Assembly: GCF_003206575.1 (NCBI RefSeq)
Contig: NZ_PZJO01000003.1
Coordinates: forward strand, 530,436-594,435
DNA length: 64,000 nt
Source of the DNA: Salinicola endophyticus
GTDB lineage: Bacteria > Pseudomonadota > Gammaproteobacteria > Pseudomonadales > Halomonadaceae
Direction of reading: 5' to 3'
In this document: positions 1 to 9,637 of the stretch, in pieces
How the letters are laid out: each line of letters starts with the position of its first letter
How positions within the stretch are numbered: the stretch's first letter is position 1
Notes under the pieces: model-generated
Databases searched by the model: none
Seen by the model: the letters and a program-made list of their open reading frames with translations, nothing else
Told to the model about the DNA's origin: nothing
Position numbers and translations under genes: made by a program

Positions 1-37
1 GGTCGAGGCCGACGTCTGGCCGCGCCGCGACGACTGA
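1..37 (+). CDS. 3' end of an upstream protein-coding gene (partial, unidentified)
   Basis: Eleven codons in frame 2 end in TGA at 35-37 (C-terminus [11 protein letters not shown]). A clear rho-independent terminator follows 22 bases later, which supports a real gene end here. In Pseudomonas-like genomes the gene before thiS is often mtgA, but eleven residues are too few to test that. No function is assigned. Confidence 0.4.
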   Translation, partial: VEADVWPRRDD

Positions 38-59
38 GACGCGCCATGCACGCTTGCCA

Positions 60-82
60 GCCGGCCCCAGGGCCGGCTTTTT
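60..82 (+). terminator. Rho-independent terminator of the gene upstream of thiS
   Basis: A 7-bp perfect GC stem (GCCGGCC, 60-66, with GGCCGGC, 71-77) closes a 4-base loop and is followed directly by five T (78-82). It separates the upstream gene from thiSG. Confidence 0.85.
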
Positions 83-132
83 GTTGGCGCGCGTAGCCTC
101 CGCGGCGGGGCTGACGAAGCGGTGGCGCGGGC

Positions 133-161
133 GTGCCGTGTCCGGCGCAAGACGCTACAAT
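133..161 (+). promoter_or_regulatory. Candidate sigma-70 promoter for thiS-thiG
   Basis: TACAAT at 156-161 is a good -10 hexamer 36 bases before the thiS start. The -35 position (133-138, TGCCGT) is poor. No THI-box (TPP riboswitch) motif is visible between the terminator and thiS, so thiamine control, if any, is not of the usual riboswitch type. Confidence 0.4.
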
Positions 162-196
162 ACGCCCCCACGACTGGAGACCTCTGGAGCGTCGTC

Positions 197-397
197 ATGC
201 AGATCCAGCTCAACGGTGAACCCCACCAGCTCGATCACGACCCCACGCTCGCGCGCCTGGTCGAGGCGCTGGGCCTGGGCGGGCGCCGTGTCGCCATCGA
301 GCTCAACGAAGAGATCGTGCCACGCAGCCAGCATGCGCAGACCGCGCTTGCCGAGGGCGACCGCGTGGAGATCGTGCATGCCATCGGTGGCGGCTGA
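197..397 (+). CDS. thiS: Thiamine sulfur-carrier protein ThiS
   Basis: 66 residues, the usual ThiS length, with a ubiquitin-like fold pattern and the obligatory C-terminal Gly-Gly (ends HAIGGG). In the family this terminus is adenylated by ThiF and converted to a thiocarboxylate, which gives sulfur to the thiazole synthase ThiG. The start at 197 has GGAG seven bases upstream; an upstream in-frame extension exists but lacks homology and a ribosome site. It is followed 28 bases later by thiG, its partner in the reaction, so the two form one operon. No other thiazole gene (thiF, thiO/H) is adjacent. Confidence 0.93.
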   Translation: MQIQLNGEPHQLDHDPTLARLVEALGLGGRRVAIELNEEIVPRSQHAQTALAEGDRVEIVHAIGGG

Positions 398-425
398 GCG
401 CCGTCACGTCTATCAGGAGTCACGC

Positions 426-1223
426 ATGTCGCAGCTGATCGAGGACACCCCGCTGACGGTCGCCGGCCGTCGCTTCCACTCCCGCCTGCTGGTGGGCACG
501 GGCAAGTATCGCGATTTCGACGAGACCGCGGCCGCGGTCGCGGCCAGCGGGGCCGACGTGGTCACCTTCGCCGTGCGGCGCACCAATCTGGGCCAGGACG
601 CGGCAGCGCCCAATCTGCTCGACGTGATCTCGCCCGAGCGCTACACCCTGCTGCCCAATACCGCTGGCTGCTACACCGCCAAGGATGCGGTGCGCACCTG
701 CCGTCTGGCGCGGGAGCTGCTCGATGGCCACAACCTGGTCAAGCTCGAGGTGCTCGGCGACGAGCACACCCTCTACCCCAACGTGGTCGAAACCCTGGCC
801 GCGGCCGAGACGCTGGTCAACGACGGCTTCGATGTCATGGTCTATACCAGCGACGACCCGATCGTGGCCAAGGAGCTCGAGCGTCGCGGCTGCTGTGCGG
901 TGATGCCCCTGGGTTCGCTGATCGGCTCCGGCAACGGCCTGCTCAACCCGGCCACGCTGCGGCTGATTCTCGAGCAGGCCGAGGTGCCGGTGCTGGTGGA
1001 TGCCGGTATCGGTACCGCTTCTGACGCCGCCCTGGCGATGGAGATGGGCTGCGCCGGGGTGCTGATGAACTCGGCCATTGCCCATGCCCGGCAGCCGGTG
1101 ATGATGGCCGGCGCCATGCGCAAGGCGATCGAAGCGGGGCGCGAGGCGTTCCTCGCCGAGCGCATGCCGCGCCGCGACAGCGCCAGCCCCTCGTCGCCGT
1201 TCGCCGGGCGTATCAACCCCTGA
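426..1223 (+). CDS. thiG: Thiazole synthase ThiG
   Basis: 265 residues, normal for ThiG, a TIM barrel that condenses 1-deoxyxylulose 5-phosphate, dehydroglycine and the sulfur of ThiS thiocarboxylate into the thiazole phosphate of thiamine. The Schiff-base lysine is in [12 protein letters not shown] (about K106), and the phosphate-binding end [19 protein letters not shown] is intact. The start at 426 is preceded by AGGAGT at good spacing; the open frame continues much further upstream through thiS in another frame but has no coding character there. Cytosolic. Forms an operon with thiS. Confidence 0.95.
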   Translation: MSQLIEDTPLTVAGRRFHSRLLVGTGKYRDFDETAAAVAASGADVVTFAVRRTNLGQDAAAPNLLDVISPERYTLLPNTAGCYTAKDAVRTCRLARELLDGHNLVKLEVLGDEHTLYPNVVETLAAAETLVNDGFDVMVYTSDDPIVAKELERRGCCAVMPLGSLIGSGNGLLNPATLRLILEQAEVPVLVDAGIGTASDAALAMEMGCAGVLMNSAIAHARQPVMMAGAMRKAIEAGREAFLAERMPRRDSASPSSPFAGRINP

Positions 1224-1287
1224 CCTGCTTATGTCCGCCGCCCACGCGGCGGGCCTCTTTCACCGACCAAGACGATAGCCACGCCGC

Positions 1288-2013
1288 ATGACCGACAAGC
1301 CGACGGACCCCACCGACATCGCCACCGACACCCCGCATCAGCGCGGCATCAAGAGCTATGTGCTGCGCGCCGGGCGCATGACCGCTGCCCAGGAGCGGGG
1401 CCTCAAGGAGGTCTGGCCGCGCTGGGGGCTGACCCTGGATGCCGGGCTGCAGGACCCGGTGGTGCTGTTCGGGCGCGACGCGCCGCGGGTGGTCGAGATC
1501 GGCTTCGGGATGGGGCAGTCGCTGGTCGAGCAGGCCGAGACTCACCCGGAGACCGATTTCATCGGTATCGAAGTGCACGCCCCCGGCGTCGGCAAGCTGC
1601 TCGACGAAGCCGACAAGCGTGGGCTCACCAACCTGCGGGTCTATCGCGAAGACGCCCTGGCGGTGCTGGCTCAATGTCTGCCGGCGGAGAGCATCGATAC
1701 CCTGCAGCTGTTCTTCCCCGACCCCTGGCCGAAGAAGAAGCACCACAAGCGACGGATCGTGCAGCTGCCGTTCGTCGAGCTGGTGCGTACCCGGCTCAAG
1801 CCTGGCGGCACCCTGCACATGGCCACCGACTGGGAAGCCTATGCCGAGCACATGGCTGAGGTGATGGCAACGGCGCCGGGCTATACCAACACCGCCCCCG
1901 CGGAGAGTGCGCCATACGTGGCGCGACCCGCCTTCCGTCCGCTGACTAAGTTCGAGAGCCGCGGCGAGCGTCTGGGACATGGGGTCTGGGACCTGATCTT
2001 TCGCCGCGACTGA
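1288..2013 (+). CDS. trmB: tRNA (guanine-N7-)-methyltransferase TrmB
   Basis: 241 residues. Makes m7G46 in the variable loop of tRNAs using S-adenosylmethionine. The SAM-binding motif is [12 protein letters not shown] (about 68-79), followed by the acidic FIGIEVH strand, and the family signature [15 protein letters not shown] sits at about 142-156. The C-terminus ends in the usual VWDLIFRRD. Gene order thiS-thiG-trmB is the one seen in Pseudomonas and Halomonas. The ribosome site before 1288 is weak. A foldback repeat begins six bases after the stop. Confidence 0.95.
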   Translation: MTDKPTDPTDIATDTPHQRGIKSYVLRAGRMTAAQERGLKEVWPRWGLTLDAGLQDPVVLFGRDAPRVVEIGFGMGQSLVEQAETHPETDFIGIEVHAPGVGKLLDEADKRGLTNLRVYREDALAVLAQCLPAESIDTLQLFFPDPWPKKKHHKRRIVQLPFVELVRTRLKPGGTLHMATDWEAYAEHMAEVMATAPGYTNTAPAESAPYVARPAFRPLTKFESRGERLGHGVWDLIFRRD

Positions 2014-2018
2014 GCCGC

Positions 2019-2163
2019 TAGGCTCTGTAGGAAAACTACCTGCGCTCGGCAATACGGCGTTAACAATCGGCTGGAGCGCCAGCCCGGTCCGTTTTCGCCG
2101 ATGTTTGCCTTGGCTACGCGCCCCGGTCTGGCCTTCGCTCGCTGACTTTTCTTACCAATCCTA
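2019..2163. repeat. Foldback (MITE-like) repeat, copy 1
   Basis: Non-coding 145-bp element between trmB and the DMT gene. It starts with TAGGCTCTGTAGGA, contains AATACGGCGTTAACAATCGG (shared in diverged form with copies 2 and 3) and the strongly shared core GCGCCAGCCCGGTCC, and ends CTTTTCTTACCAATCCTAG. Its outermost parts are complementary: CTGAGC plus CTAGG near 2012-2022 against CCTAGCTCAG near 2159-2168. It lacks any open frame. It sits between convergent genes, where it may also act in transcription termination. Confidence 0.75.
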
Positions 2164-2165
2164 GC

Positions 2166-3107
2166 TCAGGCGCACTCGCCGCCTCCGGGGCGGCGCGGAT
2201 AGTGCGCCGCGCCGCGGGTGTGGCGGCCGCTGCGCTGGGCGAGCAGGGCCAGTGCCACCCCGGCCAGCGCCAGCGCCATGCCGCCCAGCTGGAGTGGCGC
2301 CACGCGCTCGCCGAACATCCCCGCACTCCATGCCAGGGTCACCGGTGGCGTCAGGTAGATGGCGCTGGAGACCGCATTGACGCCGAGACGCCGCAGGCAG
2401 ACGGTGAAGAAACCGTAGCCGCCGAAGCTCGACAGCAGCACCAGCCAGCCCAGCGTCTGCCAGGTCAGTAGCGCGCTGCCGGGTAGCGCCAGGCCCCCCG
2501 TGCTTGCCGCGGCCACACCGAAGATCAGCGCCGCCGCACTCAGTTGCGCGGTCAGCGAGGCCGCCAGCCCCAGCCCCGACGGGCGCCGGGCGGCGAGTAC
2601 GCTGCCCAGGGTCACGCTGATCACCGCCAGCAGCGGCAGGGCATAGGCCCCTCCACCGGCGCTGCCTGACCCCTGCCAGTCCCCCGCGACGCACAGCACC
2701 ACGCCGCTGCCGGCCACACCCAGGCCCAGCCAGGCCGCCGCCGGCAGCTGCTCGCGCAGCCACAGCGTGGCGATCGCCGCCGCCAGCAGCGGCTGCTGGG
2801 CGGTGATCAGCGCAGTGACGCTGGCGCTGACGCCCTCGCCGATGGCGAGCATCACGCACAGCAGATAGCCCCCCATGGTGAGAGCACCGACCGCCATCTC
2901 GCGCAGCCAGGCTGACAGCGCCAGCGGGCGCCGATCGAGAAGACGCCACCACAGCGCGGCCAGTGCGGCGGCGATGACGAAGCGCCAGGCGAACAGGTCC
3001 AGCGCGTTCAAAGGGGCGCGGCTGGCCAGTTCGCTGCCAATGAAACCTGAGCTCCAGCAGAGAACGAAGCCGGTCATCAGGGCTGCGTTCAGCGTCGCGG
3101 TGCGCAT
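2166..3107 (-). CDS. DMT-superfamily (EamA) exporter
   Basis: 313 residues, about ten hydrophobic membrane segments arranged as two EamA repeats, typical of RhaT/YdcZ-like drug/metabolite exporters of the inner membrane. Family features include LCWSSGFIGSELASR in the first segment and SSAIYLTPPVTLAWS in the second repeat. The start at 3107 is set by an excellent AGGAGGAG ribosome site; upstream in-frame sequence is a non-homologous extension. It is divergent from the LysR gene at 3201 with a 93-base shared control region, so the LysR protein is the likely regulator. Substrate unknown. Confidence 0.88.
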   Translation of the reverse strand: MRTATLNAALMTGFVLCWSSGFIGSELASRAPLNALDLFAWRFVIAAALAALWWRLLDRRPLALSAWLREMAVGALTMGGYLLCVMLAIGEGVSASVTALITAQQPLLAAAIATLWLREQLPAAAWLGLGVAGSGVVLCVAGDWQGSGSAGGGAYALPLLAVISVTLGSVLAARRPSGLGLAASLTAQLSAAALIFGVAAASTGGLALPGSALLTWQTLGWLVLLSSFGGYGFFTVCLRRLGVNAVSSAIYLTPPVTLAWSAGMFGERVAPLQLGGMALALAGVALALLAQRSGRHTRGAAHYPRRPGGGECA

Positions 3108-3200
3108 GCCAACTCCTCCTCTCGTCCCGGGGCGATGCGGCTTGAGTCTGGACGCTATGCAGGCTTCAATGAATCGAATAAAAATCGACAAGGGTTCAAT

Positions 3201-4121
3201 ATGTTTGAAGTCGGATCGACGCTCGACCTGGAGCTGTTGCGCACCTTCCAGGTGGTCGCCCAGAGCGGCTCACTGGCGGCCACCGCCGAGGTACGCCATC
3301 GCACATTGAGTGCCATCAGCATGCAGATGAAGCGGCTGGAGACTGAGCTCGACGTGCGTCTGCTGGAGCGTGGGCCGCGCGGCGTGACCCTGACCGCCAG
3401 CGGCGAGCTGCTGCTGCGCGAGGCGCAGGCGTTGCTGCGGGCACACGACACCCTGGTCAGCCGCTTCAGTCGCGAGCGTCTGAGCGGGCGCGTGCGCCTG
3501 GGTATTCCCGAGGACTATGCACGCGAGCTGCTCGACGACACCCTGCCGCAGTTCATGGCACGCCACCCGGGCATCCTGCTCGATGTCACCACCGACACCA
3601 GCGGTCGGCTGGCACGGGGGCTGCGGGCGCGGCGTCTGGATCTGGCGGTGGTGCTCGACCACGCCGCCGGGCTGGAGGGTGGCGAGACTCTGTGGCACCC
3701 CACGCCGGTCTGGGCGGGGCCGGCCCAGGGCGCGCTGCACCAGGAGGCGATCGTGCCGCTGGCGGTGCATCCGGCAGAGTGCCCTTATCGCCAGCTGGCG
3801 GCCGATGCCCTCGATGCGGCGCAGCGGCCGTGGCGGGCGATCTTCACCAGCACCAGCATTCACGCGGTGGAGAAGGCGATCGAGACCGGCATGGCGATCG
3901 GGGTGCTCGATCGCGAGCGGGTGACCGGCGCCATGCGCGCGCTGGATGAGAACGACGGCCTGCCTGCGCTGCGGCGCTGCGTGGCGCGCCTGCACTTCGC
4001 CCGCACCATCGCTGCCGCCTCCCAGCCCGCGGTGGAGGCGCTGGCGGAGCTGCTGCGTCAGCGCCTGAGCGGGCGCGGGCCGTGGCAGTGGGATGCCCTG
4101 AGCGCGCGCAGCCCCGGCTAG
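3201..4121 (+). CDS. LysR-type transcriptional regulator
   Basis: 306 residues. The N-terminal winged helix-turn-helix (about 10-68: LELLRTFQVVAQSGSLAATA through LLERGPRGVTLTASGELLL) is typical of LysR, followed by a ligand-binding domain. Start chosen at ATG 3201 (MFEVGST), with AAGGG just upstream; a 22-codon longer frame has no homology. The stop TAG (4119-4121) is also the first three bases of a repeat end. Divergent to the DMT exporter, which is its most probable target. The effector cannot be read from the sequence. Confidence 0.9.
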   Translation: MFEVGSTLDLELLRTFQVVAQSGSLAATAEVRHRTLSAISMQMKRLETELDVRLLERGPRGVTLTASGELLLREAQALLRAHDTLVSRFSRERLSGRVRLGIPEDYARELLDDTLPQFMARHPGILLDVTTDTSGRLARGLRARRLDLAVVLDHAAGLEGGETLWHPTPVWAGPAQGALHQEAIVPLAVHPAECPYRQLAADALDAAQRPWRAIFTSTSIHAVEKAIETGMAIGVLDRERVTGAMRALDENDGLPALRRCVARLHFARTIAAASQPAVEALAELLRQRLSGRGPWQWDALSARSPG

Positions 4122-4162
4122 GCACTGCCTGACCGCGTCGACTTGTCAGGCTGAGCCTGGCG
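4119..4162. repeat. Short relative of the dispersed repeat, overlapping the LysR stop codon
   Basis: Begins TAGGCACTGCCTGA exactly at the stop codon of the LysR gene, like the 5' end of the foldback repeat (compare TAGACCATGTCTGA at 5992). The right part, GTCGAC through CTGGCG (4137-4162), matches 46859-46884 at 23 of 26 positions. Downstream, CCTGGCG and CGCCAGG (near 4156 and 4213) form a larger inverted repeat. Confidence 0.55.
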
Positions 4163-4230
4163 TTGCCACCCCGCAGGAGGCGTATCCGTCGCAGCGACGG
4201 CCCGAAGGGTGGGCGCCAGGGATGACGGCC

Positions 4231-4260
4231 ATAAAAAAGGCCGCCCTGGGCAGGGCGGCA
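4231..4260 (-). terminator. Rho-independent terminator of the PrrF-like sRNA
   Basis: Read on the minus strand, GCCGCCCTG and CAGGGCGGC form a 9-bp stem followed by CTTTTTTAT. A U-tract of six right after the stem is typical both for termination and for Hfq binding of sRNAs. It also ends any read-through from the AEC gene upstream. Confidence 0.88.
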
Positions 4261-4352
4261 CTAAGGACCGTGACTAGCTTGATGAGGAGATAACCATGGC
4301 AGGAACCTGACATTCCTGACGTTGGTCAGTGGCGTTTGGCGACGCCACAACT
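4231..4352 (-). ncRNA. PrrF/RyhB-like iron-responsive small RNA
   Basis: A roughly 120-nt transcript is predicted on the minus strand. It starts near 4352 just after a Fur-box promoter, folds a 7-bp 5' hairpin (GTGGCGT/ACGCCAC, 4348-4329), carries an unpaired CU-rich core and ends at a strong terminator. The core at 4296-4267 reads TGGTTATCTCCTCATCAAGC then TAGTCACGGT. From memory it is nearly identical to the target-pairing core of Pseudomonas PrrF1/PrrF2, which under iron starvation pairs near start codons of sodB, sdh and other iron-rich protein mRNAs with Hfq. No database was searched. The start point is uncertain by about 10 bases. It lies downstream of the AEC gene on the same strand but has its own promoter. 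Confidence 0.8.
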
Positions 4353-4355
4353 CAA

Positions 4356-4372
4356 AGGTAATTATTCTCATT
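4356..4372 (-). promoter_or_regulatory. Candidate Fur box overlapping the sRNA promoter
   Basis: TGAGAATAATTACCT (minus strand, 4370-4356) matches the 7-1-7 Fur consensus TGATAAT-N-ATTATCA at 11 of 14 informative positions and overlaps the probable -10 region. A second half-site-like ATTCTCGTTT lies upstream at about 4395-4386, giving an inverted arrangement with AAATGAGAAT. Position fits repression of the sRNA by Fe-Fur. Confidence 0.7.
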
Positions 4373-4413
4373 TGTGATTGCAAGCGAAACGAGAATCTTT
4401 TTTATTTGGGTGC

Positions 4414-5334
4414 TCAGCCGACCCCGAGCAGTGGCAGCAGCAGCGGCAGCGAGAGCATCGCCAGCAGCGTCTGACCGGTGATCGTCGCCGCCATCAGTTC
4501 GGCGTCGCCGCCCAGTTGGCGCGCCAGGATATAGGCGGATGTTGCCGTCGGCAGGGCGGCGAACAGCAGCACCACGTCGCGCTCGATGCCGGAGAGACCC
4601 GCCAGCGCGGCCAGTGCAGCCACTACCAGCGGCGTGAGGATCAGCTTTAGCGCACTCGAGGTCCAGAACGCTCGCCCGCCGCGCCACAGCGCCTGCGGGC
4701 GCAGCGCCACGCCCACGGCGACCAGCCCCAGCGGCAGCGCGGCGCGTCCGAGCAGTTCCACGGCGGCCGCGCTCCAGCCGGGCAGGCCGAGGCCGCTGAG
4801 ATTGAGCGCGACCCCCAGCAGGCAGGCGAGGATCAGCGGATTGCGTGCCAGTGCCAGGGCGCTGCGGCCCAGGCTGGCGCGACCGAGGGTGCCGCTGGCG
4901 ATGAACGCCAGCACGCAGAGCAGATTGGCGGTAGGCACCATCAGTGCCACTGCGACTGCGGCCACGGTGGTGCCGGCGCTGCCGTGCAGGGCTGCAGCCC
5001 CGGCCACCCCGACATAGGTGTTGAAGCGCACCACGCCCTGGAAGGTGGAGGTGAAGGCGGCGGCCTCCAGCGCCAGGTGCCGGCGCGACAGCCACACCAG
5101 CAGCGCCAGCGCCAGCATCCCGCCGAGCAGTGCCACCGCCAGGCGCAGTACCGGCACCTGGGCGACATCGGCATCGGCTAGCGTCGCCACCAGCATGGCG
5201 GGGAACAGCAGGTAATAGATCAGGCGTTCCAGCTGGGGCCAGAAATTGCCGCCGGGAAAACGTGCCCAACCCAGGCCCGCACCGAGTAGAATCAGAAGGA
5301 AAAGCGGGCCGAGTGCCCCTGCGATATCGCTCAT
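4414..5334 (-). CDS. AEC (auxin efflux carrier) family transporter
   Basis: 306 residues, strongly hydrophobic with about ten membrane segments, typical of the AEC family (MdcF/YfdV-like), which carries small carboxylates or similar anions across the inner membrane. Family pattern: an N-terminal GPLFLLILLGAGLGWAR segment, the LIYYLLFPAML region, the asparagine-containing PTANLLCVL of helix 4-5, and the second repeat with LPTATSAYILARQLGG. The start at 5334 is the first good ATG. Divergent from the hypothetical gene at 5422; the PrrF-like RNA lies just downstream. Substrate unknown. Confidence 0.85.
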   Translation of the reverse strand: MSDIAGALGPLFLLILLGAGLGWARFPGGNFWPQLERLIYYLLFPAMLVATLADADVAQVPVLRLAVALLGGMLALALLVWLSRRHLALEAAAFTSTFQGVVRFNTYVGVAGAAALHGSAGTTVAAVAVALMVPTANLLCVLAFIASGTLGRASLGRSALALARNPLILACLLGVALNLSGLGLPGWSAAAVELLGRAALPLGLVAVGVALRPQALWRGGRAFWTSSALKLILTPLVVAALAALAGLSGIERDVVLLFAALPTATSAYILARQLGGDAELMAATITGQTLLAMLSLPLLLPLLGVG

Positions 5335-5352
5335 CTAGCGTCCTGAGTGTGG

Positions 5353-5383
5353 TTGTCGTCACGCTGCCTCGAACAGCTATGAT
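5353..5383 (+). promoter_or_regulatory. Candidate promoter for the 5422 gene
   Basis: TTGTCG (5353-5358) and TATGAT (5378-5383) resemble -35 and -10 boxes with a long 19-base spacer, 39 bases before the start codon. The -10 is good, the -35 and spacing are only fair. Confidence 0.4.
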
Positions 5384-5421
5384 AGCGATCCCCTCTTTTT
5401 GCCGGGAGCCCCGTCACGTCC

Positions 5422-5994
5422 ATGGCTGTTTATGACGAAGACACTGCGCGGCCACGCATGCTCACGCTGCTGATCGGTGTCACCCTGGCGACCATCGTCG
5501 TCGCCCTGTGGTATCTGCTCGACTACTATCTGCGCGAGTCCGATAGCGAGGTCACCTGGTACCCGCCAGAGCACGGTTGCGTGCTGCTCGACGGCGGTTG
5601 CCAGGCCGGGCTGGGGCTCGACTCCGGATTGAGCTATTCGCTGCGCGAGGCGTCCGGGCACGACGGTCTGCGCTTCGAGGTCGATGTCTACGGGCTGGCG
5701 GCGAAGCAGGTCTACGTGGAGTTCATTGGACGCCACATGAACATCCGCTCCCAGCGCTTCACTCTGACGCGACTGCCGGGTAAGGGCGAGCGTTTCGTCG
5801 GCTTCGGCGATCTGGGGTTGTGCAGCGCCTACGTGGAGGCATGGCGCGCCCAGGTGGTGGTGGTCAGCGACCATGGCCTCAAGGGCAGTTGGTTCGACTT
5901 CGACAGCGCCGGGCTGGCCGATGCGCTGTCGCGGCGCGAGGCCACGCGCAGCGCCGATGAGAAGGACTGCTTGTGGACACAGACGCCGGCCTAG
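5422..5994 (+). CDS. Membrane-anchored hypothetical protein
   Basis: 190 residues. One membrane segment (about 14-36, LTLLIGVTLATIVVALWYLL) follows a short acidic cytoplasmic start, so most of the protein should be periplasmic. The periplasmic part has four cysteines (in HGCVLLDGGCQ, GLCSAYVE and KDCLW) that could pair, and a conserved-looking YVEFIGRHMNIRSQRF stretch. I do not recognise the family. The TAG stop is also the first triplet of foldback repeat copy 2, and the last bases of the gene (CAGACGCCGGCCT, 5980-5992) are repeated directly at 6140-6152 beyond the element. Function unknown. Confidence 0.75.
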   Translation: MAVYDEDTARPRMLTLLIGVTLATIVVALWYLLDYYLRESDSEVTWYPPEHGCVLLDGGCQAGLGLDSGLSYSLREASGHDGLRFEVDVYGLAAKQVYVEFIGRHMNIRSQRFTLTRLPGKGERFVGFGDLGLCSAYVEAWRAQVVVVSDHGLKGSWFDFDSAGLADALSRREATRSADEKDCLWTQTPA

Positions 5995-6153
5995 ACCATG
6001 TCTGAAAAGTACTGCGCTTGCCTATCCAGCGTTAAAAATCGGCTCCAGATGCTCATTTACACTGCGTAAACTGGAACGCCAGCCCGGTCCGTTCTTTCGC
6101 CGATTTTTGTCTTGCCTGGACTTCGCTCGTCGACTTTTCCAGACGCCGGCCTG
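5992..6153. repeat. Foldback (MITE-like) repeat, copy 2
   Basis: 162 bp with inverted ends (TGTCTGAAAAGTA at 6000-6012; on the other strand GTCTGGAAAAGTC near 6146-6134) and an inner inverted pair AAAATCGGC / GCCGATTTT. The core CTGGAACGCCAGCCCGGTCC is shared with copies 1 and 3. A 13-bp direct repeat, CAGACGCCGGCCT, flanks the element (5980-5992 and 6140-6152). The right end extends into a 10-bp GC hairpin (6142-6165) that lacks a T-tract. No protein is encoded. Confidence 0.8.
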
Positions 6154-6196
6154 AGGGCCGGCGTCCGAAGAGGCAGGGCGGGATTGAGAGAGCGGC

Positions 6197-6964
6197 TTAC
6201 TGGCTGTCGCTGCTCGCCTTGGCATCGCTGCCCTTGGCCGCCTTGTCGCCCTTGGCGTCACCCTCGTCCGGGTTGATGCCGAGCAGCTCGACCTTGAACT
6301 GCAGCGCCTGGTTGGGACCGATCGGGCCACCGGTGCCGGCCGCGCCGTAGGCCAGGTCGGAGGGCACGGTGATCAGCCAGGTGTCGCCGACGTGCATCAT
6401 CTTGAGCGCTTCCTGCCAGCCCGGGATGACCTGGCCGACCTTGAACGAGATCGGCTCGCCGCGCTTGTAGGAGCTGTCGAACACGGTGCCGTCGGGGAGC
6501 TTGCCTTCGTAGTTGACCTTGACCGTGTCGTCGTCGCTGGGCGAGGCGCCGTCACCGGACTTCAGCACCTGGTACTGCAGGCCCGAATCGGTGGTCTTCA
6601 CGCCCTTCTTCTTGGCGTTCTCGGCGAGGAAGGCTTCGCTCTTCTTACGGTTGGCGTCGGCGACCTTCTTCTGCTCGGCCTTCTGCTCGGCGATCTTCTG
6701 CTGCTGGTACTGGGTCAGCGCTTTGCTGATCTCATCGTCACTCATCTGCAGCTTTTGATCGCCGTAGACGTCACGAATCGCTGCCGCGAAGGCGTCGACA
6801 TCCAGATTCTTGACGTCCTGCGACAGACCCTGGCCCAGGGTGGCGCCGATGCTGTAGCTCAGCTTGGCCTGGTCGCTATCGAGGTCGACCTTGTCCTGGG
6901 CGAAAGCCGCCAGCGGTAGAGTCATCATGCTGCCGATCGCGACGGCGGTTACCAAACGTTTCAT
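6197..6964 (-). CDS. fkpA: FKBP-type peptidyl-prolyl cis-trans isomerase, periplasmic (FkpA/Mip-like)
   Basis: 255 residues. A signal peptide (1-22, ending AAFA-Q) directs export to the periplasm. An alpha-helical N-terminal dimerisation domain (about 25-125, Q/K/A-rich) precedes a complete FKBP domain (about 140-232) with VNYEGKLPDGTVFDSSYKRG, VIPGWQEALKMMHVGD and SDLAYGAAGTGGPIGPNQAL. A low-complexity K/S/D tail follows. It assists folding of exported proteins at X-Pro bonds. The start at 6964 has AAGGAG at the right spacing; a 38-codon upstream extension would hide the signal peptide. Single gene between the repeat and the TIGR02444-type gene. Confidence 0.92.
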   Translation of the reverse strand: MKRLVTAVAIGSMMTLPLAAFAQDKVDLDSDQAKLSYSIGATLGQGLSQDVKNLDVDAFAAAIRDVYGDQKLQMSDDEISKALTQYQQQKIAEQKAEQKKVADANRKKSEAFLAENAKKKGVKTTDSGLQYQVLKSGDGASPSDDDTVKVNYEGKLPDGTVFDSSYKRGEPISFKVGQVIPGWQEALKMMHVGDTWLITVPSDLAYGAAGTGGPIGPNQALQFKVELLGINPDEGDAKGDKAAKGSDAKASSDSQ

Positions 6965-7052
6965 GCAGTCTCCTTGGGGAGTCGGGGTTGAAGCCGATGC
7001 TGGCTCAGAGTGAAAACGCCTCAGGCATCGGTATAGCGCTGCTGTTGGGACT

Positions 7053-7622
7053 CTAACAGCTGGGGTTTGGTTCCGCATCCGGCGTCGCAGCCAGCCACAG
7101 CGTCAGCAGTGGCTGTAACGTCGCGTAAGCCGGTGGTGCCGTGTCAGCGTCTGCCATCGGCGCCTGTGCCCGCGTCGGCGTGGCCCAGGTGGCGCATAGC
7201 GCCAGCGCCGCGGCCACCCGGTCGTGCGGCGCCGTCAGCTCGCTTGCGGCGCTGCTCCGGCGGCTCGGCAGTTCGGCCAGACGGGCCAGGGTTTCGCGCT
7301 CTGCCAGCAGCTCCGCCTGCTGCAGGCGCTGGCGCAGCTCGCTCAGACGTGGGCGGGTCTCCAGCGTCGGCTTGAGTTCACGCCGACGCTGGCGCAGCGG
7401 CCGGGTCATCGTCTCTTGCCAGTGGCGTACCCCGGCCAGCCCCGGGGCCGCCTCGGGCGCGGGCTCGCGGCGCTGCTCGGCGAGCCAGGCGAGCCACAGC
7501 AGCTCGCACACGTCGTAGCCGTGGTCGTCCTGCAGGCTCAGGCAGCGTGCCTGGGCGCCGGGGCGGGCATAGCGTGCCAGGGCGAAATCCCACAGGGCGT
7601 CCGCGGCGTCGGCGGTGGTCAT
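7053..7622 (-). CDS. TIGR02444 (DUF2390) family protein
   Basis: 189 residues, cytosolic, no membrane segment. The N-terminus ALWDFALARYARPGAQARCL followed by LQDDHGYDVCELLWLAWLAE is the hallmark of the TIGR02444/DUF2390 family, whose function is unknown. The middle is basic and arginine/glutamine-rich and probably helical. The start at 7622 has GGAG upstream. In many gammaproteobacteria this gene lies divergent from the ABC-F gene yheS, as it does here, so shared regulation is likely but a shared function is unproven. Confidence 0.85.
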   Translation of the reverse strand: MTTADAADALWDFALARYARPGAQARCLSLQDDHGYDVCELLWLAWLAEQRREPAPEAAPGLAGVRHWQETMTRPLRQRRRELKPTLETRPRLSELRQRLQQAELLAERETLARLAELPSRRSSAASELTAPHDRVAAALALCATWATPTRAQAPMADADTAPPAYATLQPLLTLWLAATPDAEPNPSC

Positions 7623-7651
7623 CGGCACTCCGTGTCGGCGGCGTTGGCTGA

Positions 7652-7657
7652 TAGAAT
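7652..7657 (+). promoter_or_regulatory. Candidate -10 box for yheS
   Basis: TAGAAT in the context CTGATAGAATGAG lies 32 bases before the yheS ATG in the 67-base divergent region. No good -35 hexamer is visible at 17 bases. Confidence 0.4.
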
Positions 7658-7689
7658 GAGCGCCCATTCGATGCGCTCTGGAGCCCGGC

Positions 7690-9603
<1,914 letters not shown>

Positions 9604-9637
9604 GGCGGCCCGCAGGTGGGCCTGTCGTGGGCTGGCG

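Noticed and set aside
83-196. Possible TPP riboswitch before thiS
   Set aside because: No CTGAGA or ACCTGATC type THI-box elements and only about 110 bases; not supported.
4294-4308. Plus-strand mini-gene ATGGCAGGAACCTGA with a strong GAGGAG site
   Set aside because: It encodes only four residues and is the complement of the PrrF-like core; the resemblance to a start region is better explained by the sRNA pairing with start regions.
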